Shown here one piece after another: positions 44,923 through 55,239 of a stretch of 64,000 bases of DNA (position 1 is its first letter; each line of letters begins with the position of its first letter). Below the pieces are notes generated by a model, which had not been told where the DNA came from, did not search any database, and saw nothing but the letters and a program-made list of their open reading frames with translations. Source of the stretch: Paludisphaera mucosa (lineage in GTDB: Bacteria; Planctomycetota; Planctomycetia; Isosphaerales; Isosphaeraceae); assembly GCF_029589435.1 (NCBI RefSeq), contig NZ_JARRAG010000002.1, positions 3,100,001 through 3,164,000 of the forward strand, written 5' to 3'. A program made the translations under genes and the position numbers.

Positions 44923-46587
44923 TCAGCCGGGCCGACGTCGGCCGACGGCGAACGGCCCGGCCAGGTCGTCGAGCCCCAGGCCGAAGTTCGCCGGGTGGAA
45001 CGACGCCCCCTCCGCCAGCTTCCGGCTCAGCTCGCCGCGCGTGGCGGCGTCGACGTCGAGCGAAGTGTACAGCGTCCGGCCGCCGGGCGCGGACCTCAGT
45101 TCGCCGTCGTCGACGACGACCTCGCCCCCCTTCACCACCCAGCGAGGGAGGGCGAACATCCGCCGGCGGTCGACGTCCGGGGCGTAGATCGTCACGTCGG
45201 CGTCGGCCCCCGGCCCCAGGTGGCCCTTGTGGGCCAGGCCGAGGATCCGGGCGGGACCGGCCCGGGTGACGATCGCGACTTCCGTCAACGAGTATTCCCG
45301 CGACAGGTCCCCCAGGCCGCTCCGCGTACGCACCCGCTCGGGGAGCCGGGCGAGCGTCTCATCGCGGAGGTTCTTGTCCATCAGGAGCGCGACGACCTCG
45401 GGGTAGGACCGGAACGACGCGCCGTTGGGGTGGTCGGTGGACATCGCCACCCGCCAGGGATCCTCGACGCGCAGAAACCATTCCAGGCCGATCGCCCACT
45501 GGAGCGCATGGACGAAGTTGCGGTCCTGGTAGACGATCGGCGAGACGCCGCAGCCGTCCTCCTGCTCGACGTCGTGGTTGTACCACTTCCGCCTCAGGAG
45601 GTTCGCCAGGTAGTGCCCGGTCGGTCCGTCGGCCGTCATGCTCGTGGTCTCGCCGAACATGACCTGGCCGACGTCGACCGTGATGCCGGCGTGGGCGTTC
45701 ACGTAGTCCGCCAGCGGCCCAACCTGGGAGTCGAAATCCGCCGGCGCGTCGGGCGTGCCGCCGTAGCTGTGGAACTGGATGTGCGCCATGTGGATGCGAT
45801 GGCCGTCCAGGGCCCGCATCCCCTCCAGCGTTTGGGCCCAGTTGCCGGGCAGGCCCAGGTTCAGGCCGTGGAAGTGCAAGGGGTGGGGAAGCCCCAGCGA
45901 ATCGACGGCCCGTGCCAGCGCGACCACGATCTCCCGCGGGCTGACGTCGAACTGGTCCACGCGGTCGTCCCAGCTCGCGATCCGGTCGCCGCCCAGCTTC
46001 CACTGCTCGACGCCGCCGGGGTTCACCGCCTTGACGCCGTAGCCCTTCGCCGAATCCAGCAGCCAGGCGACCGTCCGCTCGACCCGCGCGGGATCGCCCT
46101 CGCGGACGGCGTCGAGGACCAGGTGGTTGTTGCCCATCAGCACGAGCATCGCCTTGTCGACGAGCGGGACGTCGCCGAACTCGGCGTGGGCGTGCCGCGC
46201 CCCCATCGGCGGGATCGCCGCGTCGACGGCCGTGGTGTAACCCAGGCCCGCGTAGAGGTAGCCGGTGGTGAACGAGCTGGGCACGCTGCCGATCGTCCCC
46301 GATCGGAACGACCGCCACCGCCGCATGACCCGGTCCTCGCCGCGACGCTCCTCGGGCCTCATGATCCGCGCGGCGTTGACCTTCGAGCCGGCGATGTGCG
46401 AATGGACGTCGACGCCGCCGGGCATGACGACGTATCCCCGAGCGTCGATCGTCCGATCGGCGCGGAACCCGGGGTCGGCGGGCGGGGCCGTGACGCGGCC
46501 GTCCTCGATCCAGAGGTCTCCGACCACGTCGTTGACGCCATTGGCCGGGTCGATGACGCGCCCGCCGGCGATCCGCAGGGTACTCAT
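44923..46587 (-). CDS. fhcA: formyltransferase/hydrolase complex subunit A (FhcA)
   Basis: 554 aa, amidohydrolase superfamily. It hydrolyses the formylated cofactor to formate. The zinc motif H62-x-H64 is in GGVDVHSHIAGSK, and further metal ligands lie in LHFHGLNLG, MAHIQFHSYGG and STDHPNGASF. In the archaeal enzyme the equivalent subunit (FwdA/FmdA) has the same fold. The ATG at 46585-46587 overlaps the fhcB stop (ATGA). The frame open to 46851 has no role. Confidence 0.95.
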   Translation of the reverse strand: MSTLRIAGGRVIDPANGVNDVVGDLWIEDGRVTAPPADPGFRADRTIDARGYVVMPGGVDVHSHIAGSKVNAARIMRPEERRGEDRVMRRWRSFRSGTIGSVPSSFTTGYLYAGLGYTTAVDAAIPPMGARHAHAEFGDVPLVDKAMLVLMGNNHLVLDAVREGDPARVERTVAWLLDSAKGYGVKAVNPGGVEQWKLGGDRIASWDDRVDQFDVSPREIVVALARAVDSLGLPHPLHFHGLNLGLPGNWAQTLEGMRALDGHRIHMAHIQFHSYGGTPDAPADFDSQVGPLADYVNAHAGITVDVGQVMFGETTSMTADGPTGHYLANLLRRKWYNHDVEQEDGCGVSPIVYQDRNFVHALQWAIGLEWFLRVEDPWRVAMSTDHPNGASFRSYPEVVALLMDKNLRDETLARLPERVRTRSGLGDLSREYSLTEVAIVTRAGPARILGLAHKGHLGPGADADVTIYAPDVDRRRMFALPRWVVKGGEVVVDDGELRSAPGGRTLYTSLDVDAATRGELSRKLAEGASFHPANFGLGLDDLAGPFAVGRRRPG

Positions 46588-47966
46588 CGCCCCACCGCCG
46601 TTCCCGGCTCGTTCGCGCCCGTCCGCAGTGCGGCGACGGCCTTCCCGACGGCCTCGAGCCAGCCGCCCTCGTCGGGCGAGCGCGAAGGTCGGACGGCCCG
46701 GACGGGGAGCGAGACGCCGTCGACCCGCGTGAACGTGCCCGCCGCGTCGACCCCGGCCGTTCCCGCGGGAAACGCGACCGTGGCGCGATCGAACGCCTCG
46801 TGGTCCGGGCTGCCGACGAAGATCCAGGGGGGGGCCGTCATTTCGTCCCACCGATGGTCGAGGATCGTGTCGAGTGCGGCGGCGCCGACCACGACCGTGC
46901 AGTCGAACTCGCCGTTGGCCAGCCGGACGGCGACGGAGGTCTCGCCCGGCAGCGACTCTGGGAATCCACCGCCGAAGTCGACCCCGGGCGCGAACCCCGA
47001 CTGCCAGCCGAGCACCGATTCGGCCCCATGGGCGTTCCCCGCTTCGCCCAACCCCAGGGCGACGAACCGAGTGCGCCGGCCAAGTTCGCGGACGAGCGCC
47101 GTGACCGCCTGATGCCGCGCTTCAGCCTGGCCGACCGGCCCCCGGCCGGCGAAGGCCCCGACGAACCAGGCCCCGTAACGAGCCCCCTGGAGGATCTCGG
47201 CAAGCTCCTGAAGCTCCCCCAGCGGATGGCCCGTGGCCGCGAGAACCCGCCTGGGATCGAGCGCGACCTCGCGCCACAGCGCCCGCAGCACGAGCAGCAG
47301 GTCCAGCTCGCGTTCCGGATCGACTTGAAGAAACAGGTCCGCCCGGTCGGCCGTCGCCGTCTTCTCTCGGTCGACGACCACGACCCGACGCCCCGCGCGG
47401 CCGTCGGACGCGAACCGGCCCATGGCGTCGGCGGAGTAGCGTTCCAGGTGCCGAGGATGCGTGGCGACCGGGTCGCAGGCCCAGTAGACGATCACGTCGG
47501 CGCGTGCCTTGACCTCGCCCAGAGTGGCCCCGACCGCCCCGCCGCGCTGCATCGCCGCGATCCTGGCCCACGCCGGCGCCTCGCCGATCTCGATCGCCGC
47601 GCCCAGTTGATCCGCCAGCGCGACGGCCTTCCGCACGGCCTCGTTGGTCGATCGGCGCAGCCCGAGAATCAAGGGCGCGCGCGACCCAGCGAGGATCCGG
47701 GCCGCCTCCGCGACAGCCTCCTCGGCGCTCGCGTCGCGGCCGGCGATCCGGGGCGATCGCGTATCCACGGCAATCGTCGACATGCCGACGAGGAACGGTC
47801 GGGCCAGCTCGCACGCCCACCGGGCCTCGACGACCCGTCCCGAATCGGCCGTCAGCTCGAGGTCGTCGCAGAGACAGCCGCAGATCGTGCAGGTGTACGG
47901 CGAGCCGGGATACGTCGGGGGTTCGCCACCGGCGGGAGTCGTAGGGTCGGCGTCGCCGGTGGGCAT
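46584..47966 (-). CDS. fhcB: formyltransferase/hydrolase complex subunit B (FhcB)
   Basis: 460 aa, molybdopterin-oxidoreductase-like fold. The N-terminal cysteines C26, C29, C31 and C33 in YTCTICGCLCDD recall the iron-sulfur motif of archaeal FwdB/FmdB. In studied bacterial Fhc complexes this subunit has lost its Mo/W cofactor and is structural, and I assume the same here. It is the first gene of the operon; the start is the ATG at 47964-47966. The spacer upstream (47967-48217) should hold the operon promoter, but I see no confident boxes. Confidence 0.92.
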   Translation of the reverse strand: MPTGDADPTTPAGGEPPTYPGSPYTCTICGCLCDDLELTADSGRVVEARWACELARPFLVGMSTIAVDTRSPRIAGRDASAEEAVAEAARILAGSRAPLILGLRRSTNEAVRKAVALADQLGAAIEIGEAPAWARIAAMQRGGAVGATLGEVKARADVIVYWACDPVATHPRHLERYSADAMGRFASDGRAGRRVVVVDREKTATADRADLFLQVDPERELDLLLVLRALWREVALDPRRVLAATGHPLGELQELAEILQGARYGAWFVGAFAGRGPVGQAEARHQAVTALVRELGRRTRFVALGLGEAGNAHGAESVLGWQSGFAPGVDFGGGFPESLPGETSVAVRLANGEFDCTVVVGAAALDTILDHRWDEMTAPPWIFVGSPDHEAFDRATVAFPAGTAGVDAAGTFTRVDGVSLPVRAVRPSRSPDEGGWLEAVGKAVAALRTGANEPGTAVGR

Positions 47967-48217
47967 GGTCCCTCGGACGTAAAACCACCCATCGTGCGGC
48001 CCGGCGGCAAGTCGGGATCGCCCGCAGCGGCGATGGGGACGATCTCCGAACATAGCAAGGCCCTGGGCGCGGGCCAAGGGCCGACTCCCGTCCCCTCCCC
48101 CACCGCGACGCGCCGGGGCTGGGGCATGGCCGACGGGGCCGCCCCTGACTGAGGTCAACCGCATCGGCCGCCATCCTGGGCGGGATGGCGGCCTCATGAG
48201 GTTGGCGTGAGTCGGAT
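47967..48217. promoter_or_regulatory. spacer upstream of fhcB, likely holding the C1 operon promoter
   Basis: 251 nt without a gene. As read on the minus strand it includes CTTGCTATGTTCGG at about 48048-48061, a possible -10-like element, but no convincing partner box. Its right end carries the terminator hairpin of the upstream minus-strand gene (48166-48193). Confidence 0.35.
48166..48193 (-). terminator. hairpin after the surface-protein gene
   Basis: Perfect 11-bp stem: 48166-48176 pairs with 48183-48193 around a 6-nt loop. It lies 25 nt beyond the minus-strand stop of the large surface protein, so it should end that transcript and insulate the C1 operon. Confidence 0.6.
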
Positions 48218-51200
48218 TCACCGCCCTACCCAGCGGGCGAGAGCGGCCGGGCCGGCCGGAACAGCACCCTGTCGGACGACGGACTGACGGGCCGCCCGCA
48301 GGGCGTTGGCGTAGGCCACACGCAGAGGAATCTTCGGAGCCTGGCCGGAACGGACCAGGGCGATGCGTTCGGGCGACCTCGACAGGGACTGGAAGACCTT
48401 CAGGGGCGAGCGGTCGGCGACCGTCCGGCTCATCCAGAAGTCGAGGCCCGACGGCTCCGGCTGCCGGCCAAGGACGTCGACGTAGATCGTGGCGATGTAC
48501 GCGTCCGCGGCCCGGACGACCGGGTTCGCCGGCGGAACGTAGGGCTCCACGGTCATGACGCCGTCGACATAGCGGACGGAGTAGTTTGGCGAGTCCGCGC
48601 CGGAGGCGACGATGGGGTAGCTCCCCGCGGGACAGTCGTCGGTCACCGGCGTGGACAGACGGACCGGCGTGGTCAGGCTCGCCGGAGAGTCGTCATAGAC
48701 GAACCCGGTGTACGTCGCCGTCAATTCGGTCACGGCCGCGCCGAATTTCGTCGACCTGGAGTCGGCGGCGATCGTCAGGCCTGCACGCGAGACGTCGAGC
48801 GATCCGTCGACGTCGGACACGACGTAGTTCGCCGCGGTCCCGCCGGAGGCGCGGATCGCGTGCGTCCCGGCCGTGGCCTCGGCTCCCGTCGCGGTCGACA
48901 ACGCGACGCCCGAGACCACCGAGGCGGCGTCGCCGGGGACCAGGCCCAAGACCGTGTAGGTCAGAGTCGGGTCGGCTCCGCCGTAAACCTTCGCCTTGCC
49001 GTCGGCCGAGACCGTCAGCGGGGCGCGGGCGATGGTGAAGACGGCCGAGTCGCCCGCCGGACCGTAGTCGACGCTGCCGGGGAACCGCGCCACGGCCGTG
49101 TACGTCCCCGCGGCGGTCGGCGCGACGACGCCCAGGGCATCGCCGCCCACGCCGAGCCCGGCATAATAAGTGACGATCGGCTCGACCCCCTCCAGGCTCC
49201 CCGAGAAGACGCCGTCGACCCCGGCGACCTCGGCGACGGCCTCGAAGGCGGCGCCGTTGTAGGTGCCCCCCGCGTCGGCCACCCGGACCGTGGGAGTGGC
49301 GCGCCCGATGGACGACGGGTCGCTGAGAACCGAGTCCACCTCGGCCCAGACGTCGGGCTTCGACGACGCATTGAGAGCATAGACGCCCGCAGACGAGATG
49401 CTGAGGCCCTGGAAGGCGACGACGCCCTTCACGGCGGCGACGGGGTTCACGCCCTGGAGCGAGCCCGTCCCCGATTGGGACTCCAGGGTGAGGCCGACCT
49501 CCGAGCCCGGTACGGTCGCGGCGTCGAAATTGACGCCCAGGTTGCCGTCGACGTCCTCGGCGCGGACGACCGGCTGTTGGGCGAACGGCTGGGCGAACAA
49601 CGTCGCCGCGGACGGCTGGGTCGTGAAGACCAGGCGCGTCGGCACGGCGTAATGAGTGACTTCCACGGGATGAAACCCCAACTGTCCAGCCGCGCCGCCG
49701 TCCGTATAGAGGCCGATCCAGGGGCTGAAGCGCACGCCGGGGCCGACGCCCGCTCCGTCGCCGCCCGGGTTGGCGGTCGTCGTCGGGCCACGGAAGCTCC
49801 CCCACCAGTTGTCGCTGGCGTCGAGGAGGCTCCCCGTCGCTCCTCCCCGCACTCCTGTAAGGCTGTTGCCGGAGAGATCGTTCTCGACGACCGTGACGTG
49901 GATCCCGGCGGGGAGATTCCCGAAGAGTCCCTGCACCCGGTCGCGGGCGGCGACGCCGTCCTCGAAGCCCGTGATCGTGTTGTTGGCGATGTCGACGGCC
50001 GCACTCGAGAGGAGCGCGCCGGTCGCGACGTCGTGGGAGTCGACCTCGATGCCCGTGACGAACACGGTCGAGCCATTTCTCCGCGCGACGCCGCCGCCGT
50101 CCAGGCGGTTGTCGGCGATCCGGATGCGTCCCGTCCGACCGCCCCTCACGCCGATGGCGCTGACAGCTTCGTCGGCGGCCGGCAAGACGCCCCGCAGCGT
50201 CAGTTCGTTACCAGACAACTCGCTCTCCCCGCCCAGGTTGCGCAGGTCGATCAGGACGGCGCACTCGAGAAGGCCGGCGTCGAAGGCGAAGGTATTCCCC
50301 CGGACGACCAGGTCGGTGAGGCTGTTGACGAATCCCGCGTTCACCTCCGCGGACGCGAGAATGGGGCTCCCCGCGCCGTCGGCGAAGGCGTTGGAATCGA
50401 TCGTAATCCCGGTGATCGAACCGGTCATGGCGCTCCCGGCGGCGTCCCCGGCGCTCGCCGCAAGACGGATTCCGTATCCGGCGACGTGGCCGATGGTGTT
50501 GCCCCGGATGATCACGTCGCGGATCGAGCCCCCACCGTCGGTCGCGAGGACGAGGCCGTCCCCGTTCAAGACCCGGTCGATCGCGTTATCCTCGATCGTG
50601 ACGCCGCCGATCGTCTGGCCGGAGCCGACGTCGAAGGTGATCGATCCTCTCCCCGAAGTGGACGAAGTCGTCGCCCGGACGTCGTTCCGCGCGACCTCGA
50701 CGCTTCCAGCGACGCCGCCGAAGATGCCGACGAGGCCGCCGGTCATATTCAGAGCATTGTCGTTGAAGGTCGCGTCGCCCAGCGAGTCGTAGATGGCGAA
50801 GAGTTCCCGGCCGGAAACGGCCGTCGCCTCGTTATCGTCGAACTGACCGCTCACGACGTTGTGGAGCCGGAAGACCGCGGTGTCGACGCCCGTCATGCTC
50901 TGGTTCGCGATCAGGTCGTCCGAGACGACGAACGCCGTCGCGACGCTCGAGTCGGACTTGATGAAGAGGGCGCCGTTGTTGGCGGTGAAGACGTCCGAAC
51001 TCAGCTCGACGGAAACGACCGACGTGAGCGGGGCGTCGAAGAGCGCCCCGTCGAAGTGGGTGAAGGTGAGCCCCTCCACGTCCAGCGAGGTGAAATCGGC
51101 TTGCAGGGCGAAGCCGTAGCCCGAGGACCCGGTGAACGTCGTGGCCCCGCCGTCGACGATCGCTTCGGCCCCCCGGCCTGCGCCGCCGGCTCGCGGCGAA

Positions 51201-52382
51201 ATCCCGACGTTCGGCCCCAGCAGGGTGATCGACTTGCCGAGGACGACGTCGGCCTCGAGCGTGTACGTCCCAGCCGAAAGATGCAGCGCCCCCCCGTGAT
51301 CCAGCTCCTCGACGCCTTCCTGGATGGTCCCCGGGGATCCCGACCACTGCGGCACGGCCGGTCCGACGATCAAGGAGCTGAAGTCTCCCTCGAACCCCAT
51401 CACGCCCGGCGTGCTCGCGCCGGACTCCAGCCACGGTCCGTAATCGATCCGGTTGTTCGCGTCGACGTTGACGATGTCGGGGGCGCCCCCGGGATTCACC
51501 GCCGTACCGCCGTACTCGACCGGGATCTGGACGTTGTACGCCGGCTCGCTGGTGTTCACGTTCGAGGTCACGGGGGCCGTCGTCCCGAGCCAGTTGCCGC
51601 CGACGTTGAGGATCGCGGTGCTGGTCGTCCACCGGCGGACGACGCCGCCGTACCAGTTGTCGTGGATCGCGTCGTGAGAGATGGTGACGTTGCTGGTGAC
51701 GGTCCCCACGCCGTCGAAGTTGAACAGGACGCCCACGGTCCAGTTGTACGAAATGTCGCTGTCCTCGATCACGGTCCCGTCGACGTTTCGGACCATCTGG
51801 ACGCCGGTCCGGTTGTTGTCGATCACGTCGTGGAGGAGCTGGATGTTCTGGACGGAGTTCAGGTAGACGCCGTTCCGGTTGCCGGTGATCCGGCAGTATT
51901 CGACCGTGCCGCTCGTCAGGGCCTGGTTGAAGTACAGCCCCTGAGAGTTCAGCGAAGGGTCGTTCCAGTCGGTCGCGTTGTTGCCGGCGCGGGTGATCGT
52001 GAAGTTCCGGACGAGGACCTGGTTGGCCGCCACGGTGAGGGTGTTGGCGGAGACGCCGCCGATGGGCCCCTCGATGATCGTGGTGGCGGCGTCCGCGCCG
52101 ATCAGGCTCAGACGCTTGTTCACGGTGACGTCTTCGCGATAGATCCCGGCGGCCACGTCGACGACGTCGCCCGCGGAGGCGGCGTTGATCGCGGCCTGGA
52201 TGGTGTTGTAGGGCTGGCTCTGGCTGCCGACGGGAATTCCCTGGAAGGCCGAGTCGACGAAGAGCGTCGAGAGCAACCACCGACTCGAGGAGTTCCGGCT
52301 GCCGGGGCCCGGCCCTCGAACGCCTGCGCGAATCACCGGAGGCCGACCGACTCGAACGCCCGCGGGAGAGGGTGCATGCCAT
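48218..52382 (-). CDS. giant beta-helix / MBG-like / DUF4214 surface protein with N-terminal frameshift
   Basis: About 1,387 aa if joined. Residues ~40-860 are a right-handed parallel beta-helix rich in GNT/NN turns, followed by Ig-like strands. Two MBG-like repeats follow (LTVSADGKAKVYGGADPTLTY and a second), then a C-terminal DUF4214 domain (AYIATIYVDVLGRQPEPSGLDFW). Frame A alone would start at a GTG at 52336 with no convincing N-terminus. Frame B has an AGGAG-preceded ATG at 52382 and reads MACTLSRGRSSRSA...ELLE, then frame A continues as RWLLST. The conserved planctomycete LE-LE-R-LLS motif is thus split at 52283. This means a mutation or sequencing error, or a one-base insertion (two-base loss). 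Confidence 0.85.
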
Positions 52383-53092
52383 CACATTGACTCCTGTTTC
52401 GACCCGATCGATCGGGCTCGACGAGGCGCCGAGCCCTCCGACGAGCACGCGTCCGATTCCGGGCCGCTCGGCCCGCTCAGGGAGCGTGCCCGCCTGCGCC
52501 CGGGAGCCGCGTGGGGGGAGGTCGACTCATCAGGATTCAACGATGCGACGAGACCCCGTGCGCGCGAGGGCGCCCCGCGGCGGGAGCGAAGCCTCGGGGA
52601 TCGCCCCTGACATCCTCCCGCTCGCCCATCCAGGATTCGAACCGCTTTCCGACCCTCGACTCTCCTCGAACCGAGCCGGGCTCGGTCGGACGAGAAAAAA
52701 TGAGCCCCGGCTCGCGATCGTTCGCGAGTCGGGGCGTCCATAGCCGTCGGATGAGGCCTACCCGTCGCGAGCAGGCCCAGCCACATCAATCATAGATCGT
52801 ATCAGGATCGCGTCAATTCTCGATCCGACGGATCACGACCGATCCGGGTCGTGGGAAGACAAGCGATGGCGCAAGCGTGTACGGACGACGTGAGTCGTGC
52901 GCCTAAAAATGCTTCGAGACGTCGTCGCGGAGGCTCGCGGCGGGACCACCCGGGATCGCCTGGAGGTCGCGCGTGAGTCGATCGCAGCGGTTCTCGGCAT
53001 TCAGCTTCGCCGAGTCCTCCTCTCGATCCTCCCGAAAGGGCCCGGGCCGGCGATTCGCTCCGGCACTCGCCGGCTCCCGCGCACGACACGAA
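52383..53092. other. gene-free stretch
   Basis: No reliable gene. Open frames here are Arg/Ser-rich and lack ribosome sites. It contains the ribosome site of the surface protein at its left edge and a strong minus-strand terminator at 52704-52735, described separately. Confidence 0.5.
52704..52735 (-). terminator. intrinsic terminator, minus strand
   Basis: 14-bp stem with one G-T wobble (52704-52717 pairs with 52722-52735, 4-nt loop). Read on the minus strand the stem is followed by TCATTTTTTCTCG, a good U-tract. The SDR gene ends at 53093, about 360 nt before it, so its transcript would have a long 3' tail. Confidence 0.72.
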
Positions 53093-53851
53093 TCACCAGG
53101 GGAGGGTCTCGCCGAGGTGGAAGAAGCCGCCGGTCGGGCCGTCGTCCGGCAGCGTCGCCAGTTGCACGCTCGTCTTGCCCCCTTCCGACAGTTCCATGGG
53201 GGCCGCCTCGCCGCCCATGTCCGTCTTCACCCAGCCGGGATGGGCCGAGTTCACCTTGATCGGCGTCTCGATGAGCGCCTGGGCGAGGTGGACGGTGAAG
53301 GCGTTGAGCGCCGTCTTCGACGCGTCGTAGGCGAAGCCCTTCATGTTGTAGATGGGCGACTTCGGGTCGGCGTGCAGCGTCAGCGAGGCCAGCACGCTCG
53401 AAAGGTTGACGATCCGCCCGGCCGGCGACTTGCGGATCAGCGGCAGCAGCTCCTGCGTCAGGGCGACCACGGAGAAGAAGTTCGTCTCGAAGACCTTGCG
53501 GAGGATCTCCGGCTTGACGGTGGTCGTCGTGTTGACTCCGCCCGGGGCCCCGAAATCGGCGTCGTCGAGCATGATGCCGGCGTTGTTGACGAGGACGTCG
53601 AGCTTGACGTAGCGGTCCGCCAGGAAGCGGGCGATCTCACGATGGTCCTCCGGCCGGGTCACGTCGAACCGCACGGGTTCCACCTTCTTGATCCCCTCGG
53701 ACCTGAGCTTCTCGGCCGCGGCGCGGCCGTTCGCCTCGTCGCGGCTGCCCAGGACGACGGTGAAGCCCAGCTCTCCGAGCCCGCGAGCCGTCTCCAGCCC
53801 GATCCCCTTGTTCGCACCCGTGATGAACGCGACTTTCCCTTCACTCGCCAT
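53093..53851 (-). CDS. short-chain dehydrogenase/reductase
   Basis: 252 aa classical SDR: cofactor loop TGANKGIG (in VAFITGANKGIGLETA), NNAG, serine in NLSSVLASL and the catalytic Y-x3-K in FAYDASKTALN. NADP(H) is likely; the substrate is unknown. GGAGG lies 6 nt before the ATG at 53849-53851, so this start is preferred over the ATG 6 nt upstream. Divergent from a MarR-family regulator, which suggests control by it. Confidence 0.92.
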   Translation of the reverse strand: MASEGKVAFITGANKGIGLETARGLGELGFTVVLGSRDEANGRAAAEKLRSEGIKKVEPVRFDVTRPEDHREIARFLADRYVKLDVLVNNAGIMLDDADFGAPGGVNTTTTVKPEILRKVFETNFFSVVALTQELLPLIRKSPAGRIVNLSSVLASLTLHADPKSPIYNMKGFAYDASKTALNAFTVHLAQALIETPIKVNSAHPGWVKTDMGGEAAPMELSEGGKTSVQLATLPDDGPTGGFFHLGETLPW

Positions 53852-53947
53852 TTCCATCCTCCGCTGAGCCGACCGGCCTCGATCGGGTCATGGGGCCGGC
53901 CGGAACGCCCGCTTGACCGCCTGCTTTCCGATGCATATACAGATATT
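53852..53947. promoter_or_regulatory. divergent SDR/marR promoter region
   Basis: 96-nt spacer. It ends in an AT-rich, imperfectly palindromic segment (GCATATACAGATATTATGG) that overlaps the MarR start codon. MarR regulators bind such near-palindromes, so this is a candidate operator for both genes. Confidence 0.5.
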
Positions 53948-54406
53948 ATGGAAGACGTCAAACGGAAAGCCGTCAAGGGCCCTCGCCGACCGGTCGCCAC
54001 CCCGTGCCTGTGTGCGGCCCTCCGCCAGGCATCGCGCGCGGTGACGCGGCTCTACGACTCGGAGTTCCGCGGCTCCGGCATGCGGGTCACCCAGTTCACC
54101 TTGCTGAGCCTGCTCGAACGGTCGGGCGAGATCGGGCAGGGCGACCTCGGCGAATTGGCCTCGCTCGACGGGACGACCCTGACGCGCAGCCTGCGTCCCC
54201 TCGAACGGAGCGGCTGGGTGGCGGTCCAGGCCGGCGCCGATCGACGCCAGCGCCGGGTCGCGATCACCCAGGCTGGGAAGGCCAAGCTCGACCAGGTCCG
54301 CCCCGCCTGGCGGAAGGTCCAGGAGCGACTACACAAATCGCTGCCGGATGGGACCTGGGATTCGCTCTTCGCGGCCTTGCCGGAAGTCACGCAGGCCGCT
54401 CGCTAA
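53948..54406 (+). CDS. MarR-family transcriptional regulator
   Basis: 152 aa, winged helix. Recognition region GDLGELASLDGTTLTRSLRPLERSGWV and wing GADRRQRRVAITQAGK are typical. A CLCAALRQASRAV segment contains two cysteines (C22 and C24) that could sense oxidants or electrophiles. The ATG at 53948 has only a weak ribosome site, and upstream open frame reading is antisense to the SDR gene. It probably represses the divergent SDR gene and itself. Confidence 0.9.
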   Translation: MEDVKRKAVKGPRRPVATPCLCAALRQASRAVTRLYDSEFRGSGMRVTQFTLLSLLERSGEIGQGDLGELASLDGTTLTRSLRPLERSGWVAVQAGADRRQRRVAITQAGKAKLDQVRPAWRKVQERLHKSLPDGTWDSLFAALPEVTQAAR

Positions 54407-54615
54407 ACGATCCGGCAGAGGTTCGGCAAGATGAAGGGGCCGCGCGCGATTCCACGCGATCCCGATCGAAGGCGGTTCGATGCCTTTTCCGGCGTCCGCC
54501 CGCCGACGCGACCGTGTATCTTTATCGGAACATCGGTCAGGTCGCGAAGCCGCGACGCGGCCGGAACGCGGACCGGGCCACCGGCACACAGAACCCAAGC
54601 GAAAAGAGGTGAGAC

Positions 54616-55110
54616 ATGACGGGCCTCCAGATTTTCACGCTGATCCACGTGGCGATCAGCCTGGCCGGGATCGCCTCGGGCTTCGTGGTGCTGTGCGGGC
54701 TGCTGGCGGGCAAGCGTCTCGACGGCTGGACCGCGTTCTTCCTGGCGACGACGGTCGCCACGAGCGTGACCGGTTTCGGCTTCCCCTACCACGGCTTCAC
54801 GCCGGGTATCGCCCTCGGGATCCTCTCGCTGGTCCTGCTGGCGGGCGCGATCTACGCCCGGTACGCCCGACGCCTCGCGGGCCCCTGGCGACCCGCCTAC
54901 GTCGTCACCGCCGTGGCGGCCCTCTATTTCAACGTCTTCGTGCTGATCGTCCAGTCGTTCCAGAAGGTGCCGGCCCTCAAAGCCCTGGCCCCGACCCAGT
55001 CCGAACGGCCCTTCGCCGTGGCGCAGCTGCTGACGCTGGTGGCGTTCCTGACCCTCGGTTACATGGCCGCCGTGAGGTTCCGCGACCGCGCCGTCGAAGT
55101 CATTTCGTAA
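54616..55110 (+). CDS. small polytopic membrane protein, unknown
   Basis: 164 aa with four hydrophobic segments, at about residues 5-30, 40-63, 66-84 and 95-118, and a fifth near 137-152. No motif suggests a transport or catalytic role; the fold resembles DoxX/DUF2306-like small membrane proteins only loosely. The ATG follows AAAAGAGGTGAGAC. It stands 209 nt after the MarR gene. Confidence 0.72.
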   Translation: MTGLQIFTLIHVAISLAGIASGFVVLCGLLAGKRLDGWTAFFLATTVATSVTGFGFPYHGFTPGIALGILSLVLLAGAIYARYARRLAGPWRPAYVVTAVAALYFNVFVLIVQSFQKVPALKALAPTQSERPFAVAQLLTLVAFLTLGYMAAVRFRDRAVEVIS

Positions 55111-55239
55111 GTCGTCCGTATAAGCTCGTCGCGACCAGGGGATTTTCCTTCGACGACTCCTGCACAGCCCCCGGTGCGGCGAGTCGGCGCGGTGTATAAT
55201 CGCGGCCCGACCGCTCCCCACACCGCCCGAGGCCGCACC

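Noticed and set aside
48860-52390. Plus-strand open frame of more than 1,100 codons across the surface-protein gene
   Set aside because: Low-complexity, Asp/Val/Gly/Arg-rich translation mirrors the codon pattern of the minus-strand gene; no start signal or domain.
52511-53089. Short frames on both strands right of the surface-protein gene
   Set aside because: Arg/Ser/Pro-rich translations without ribosome sites; they overlap the terminator at 52704.
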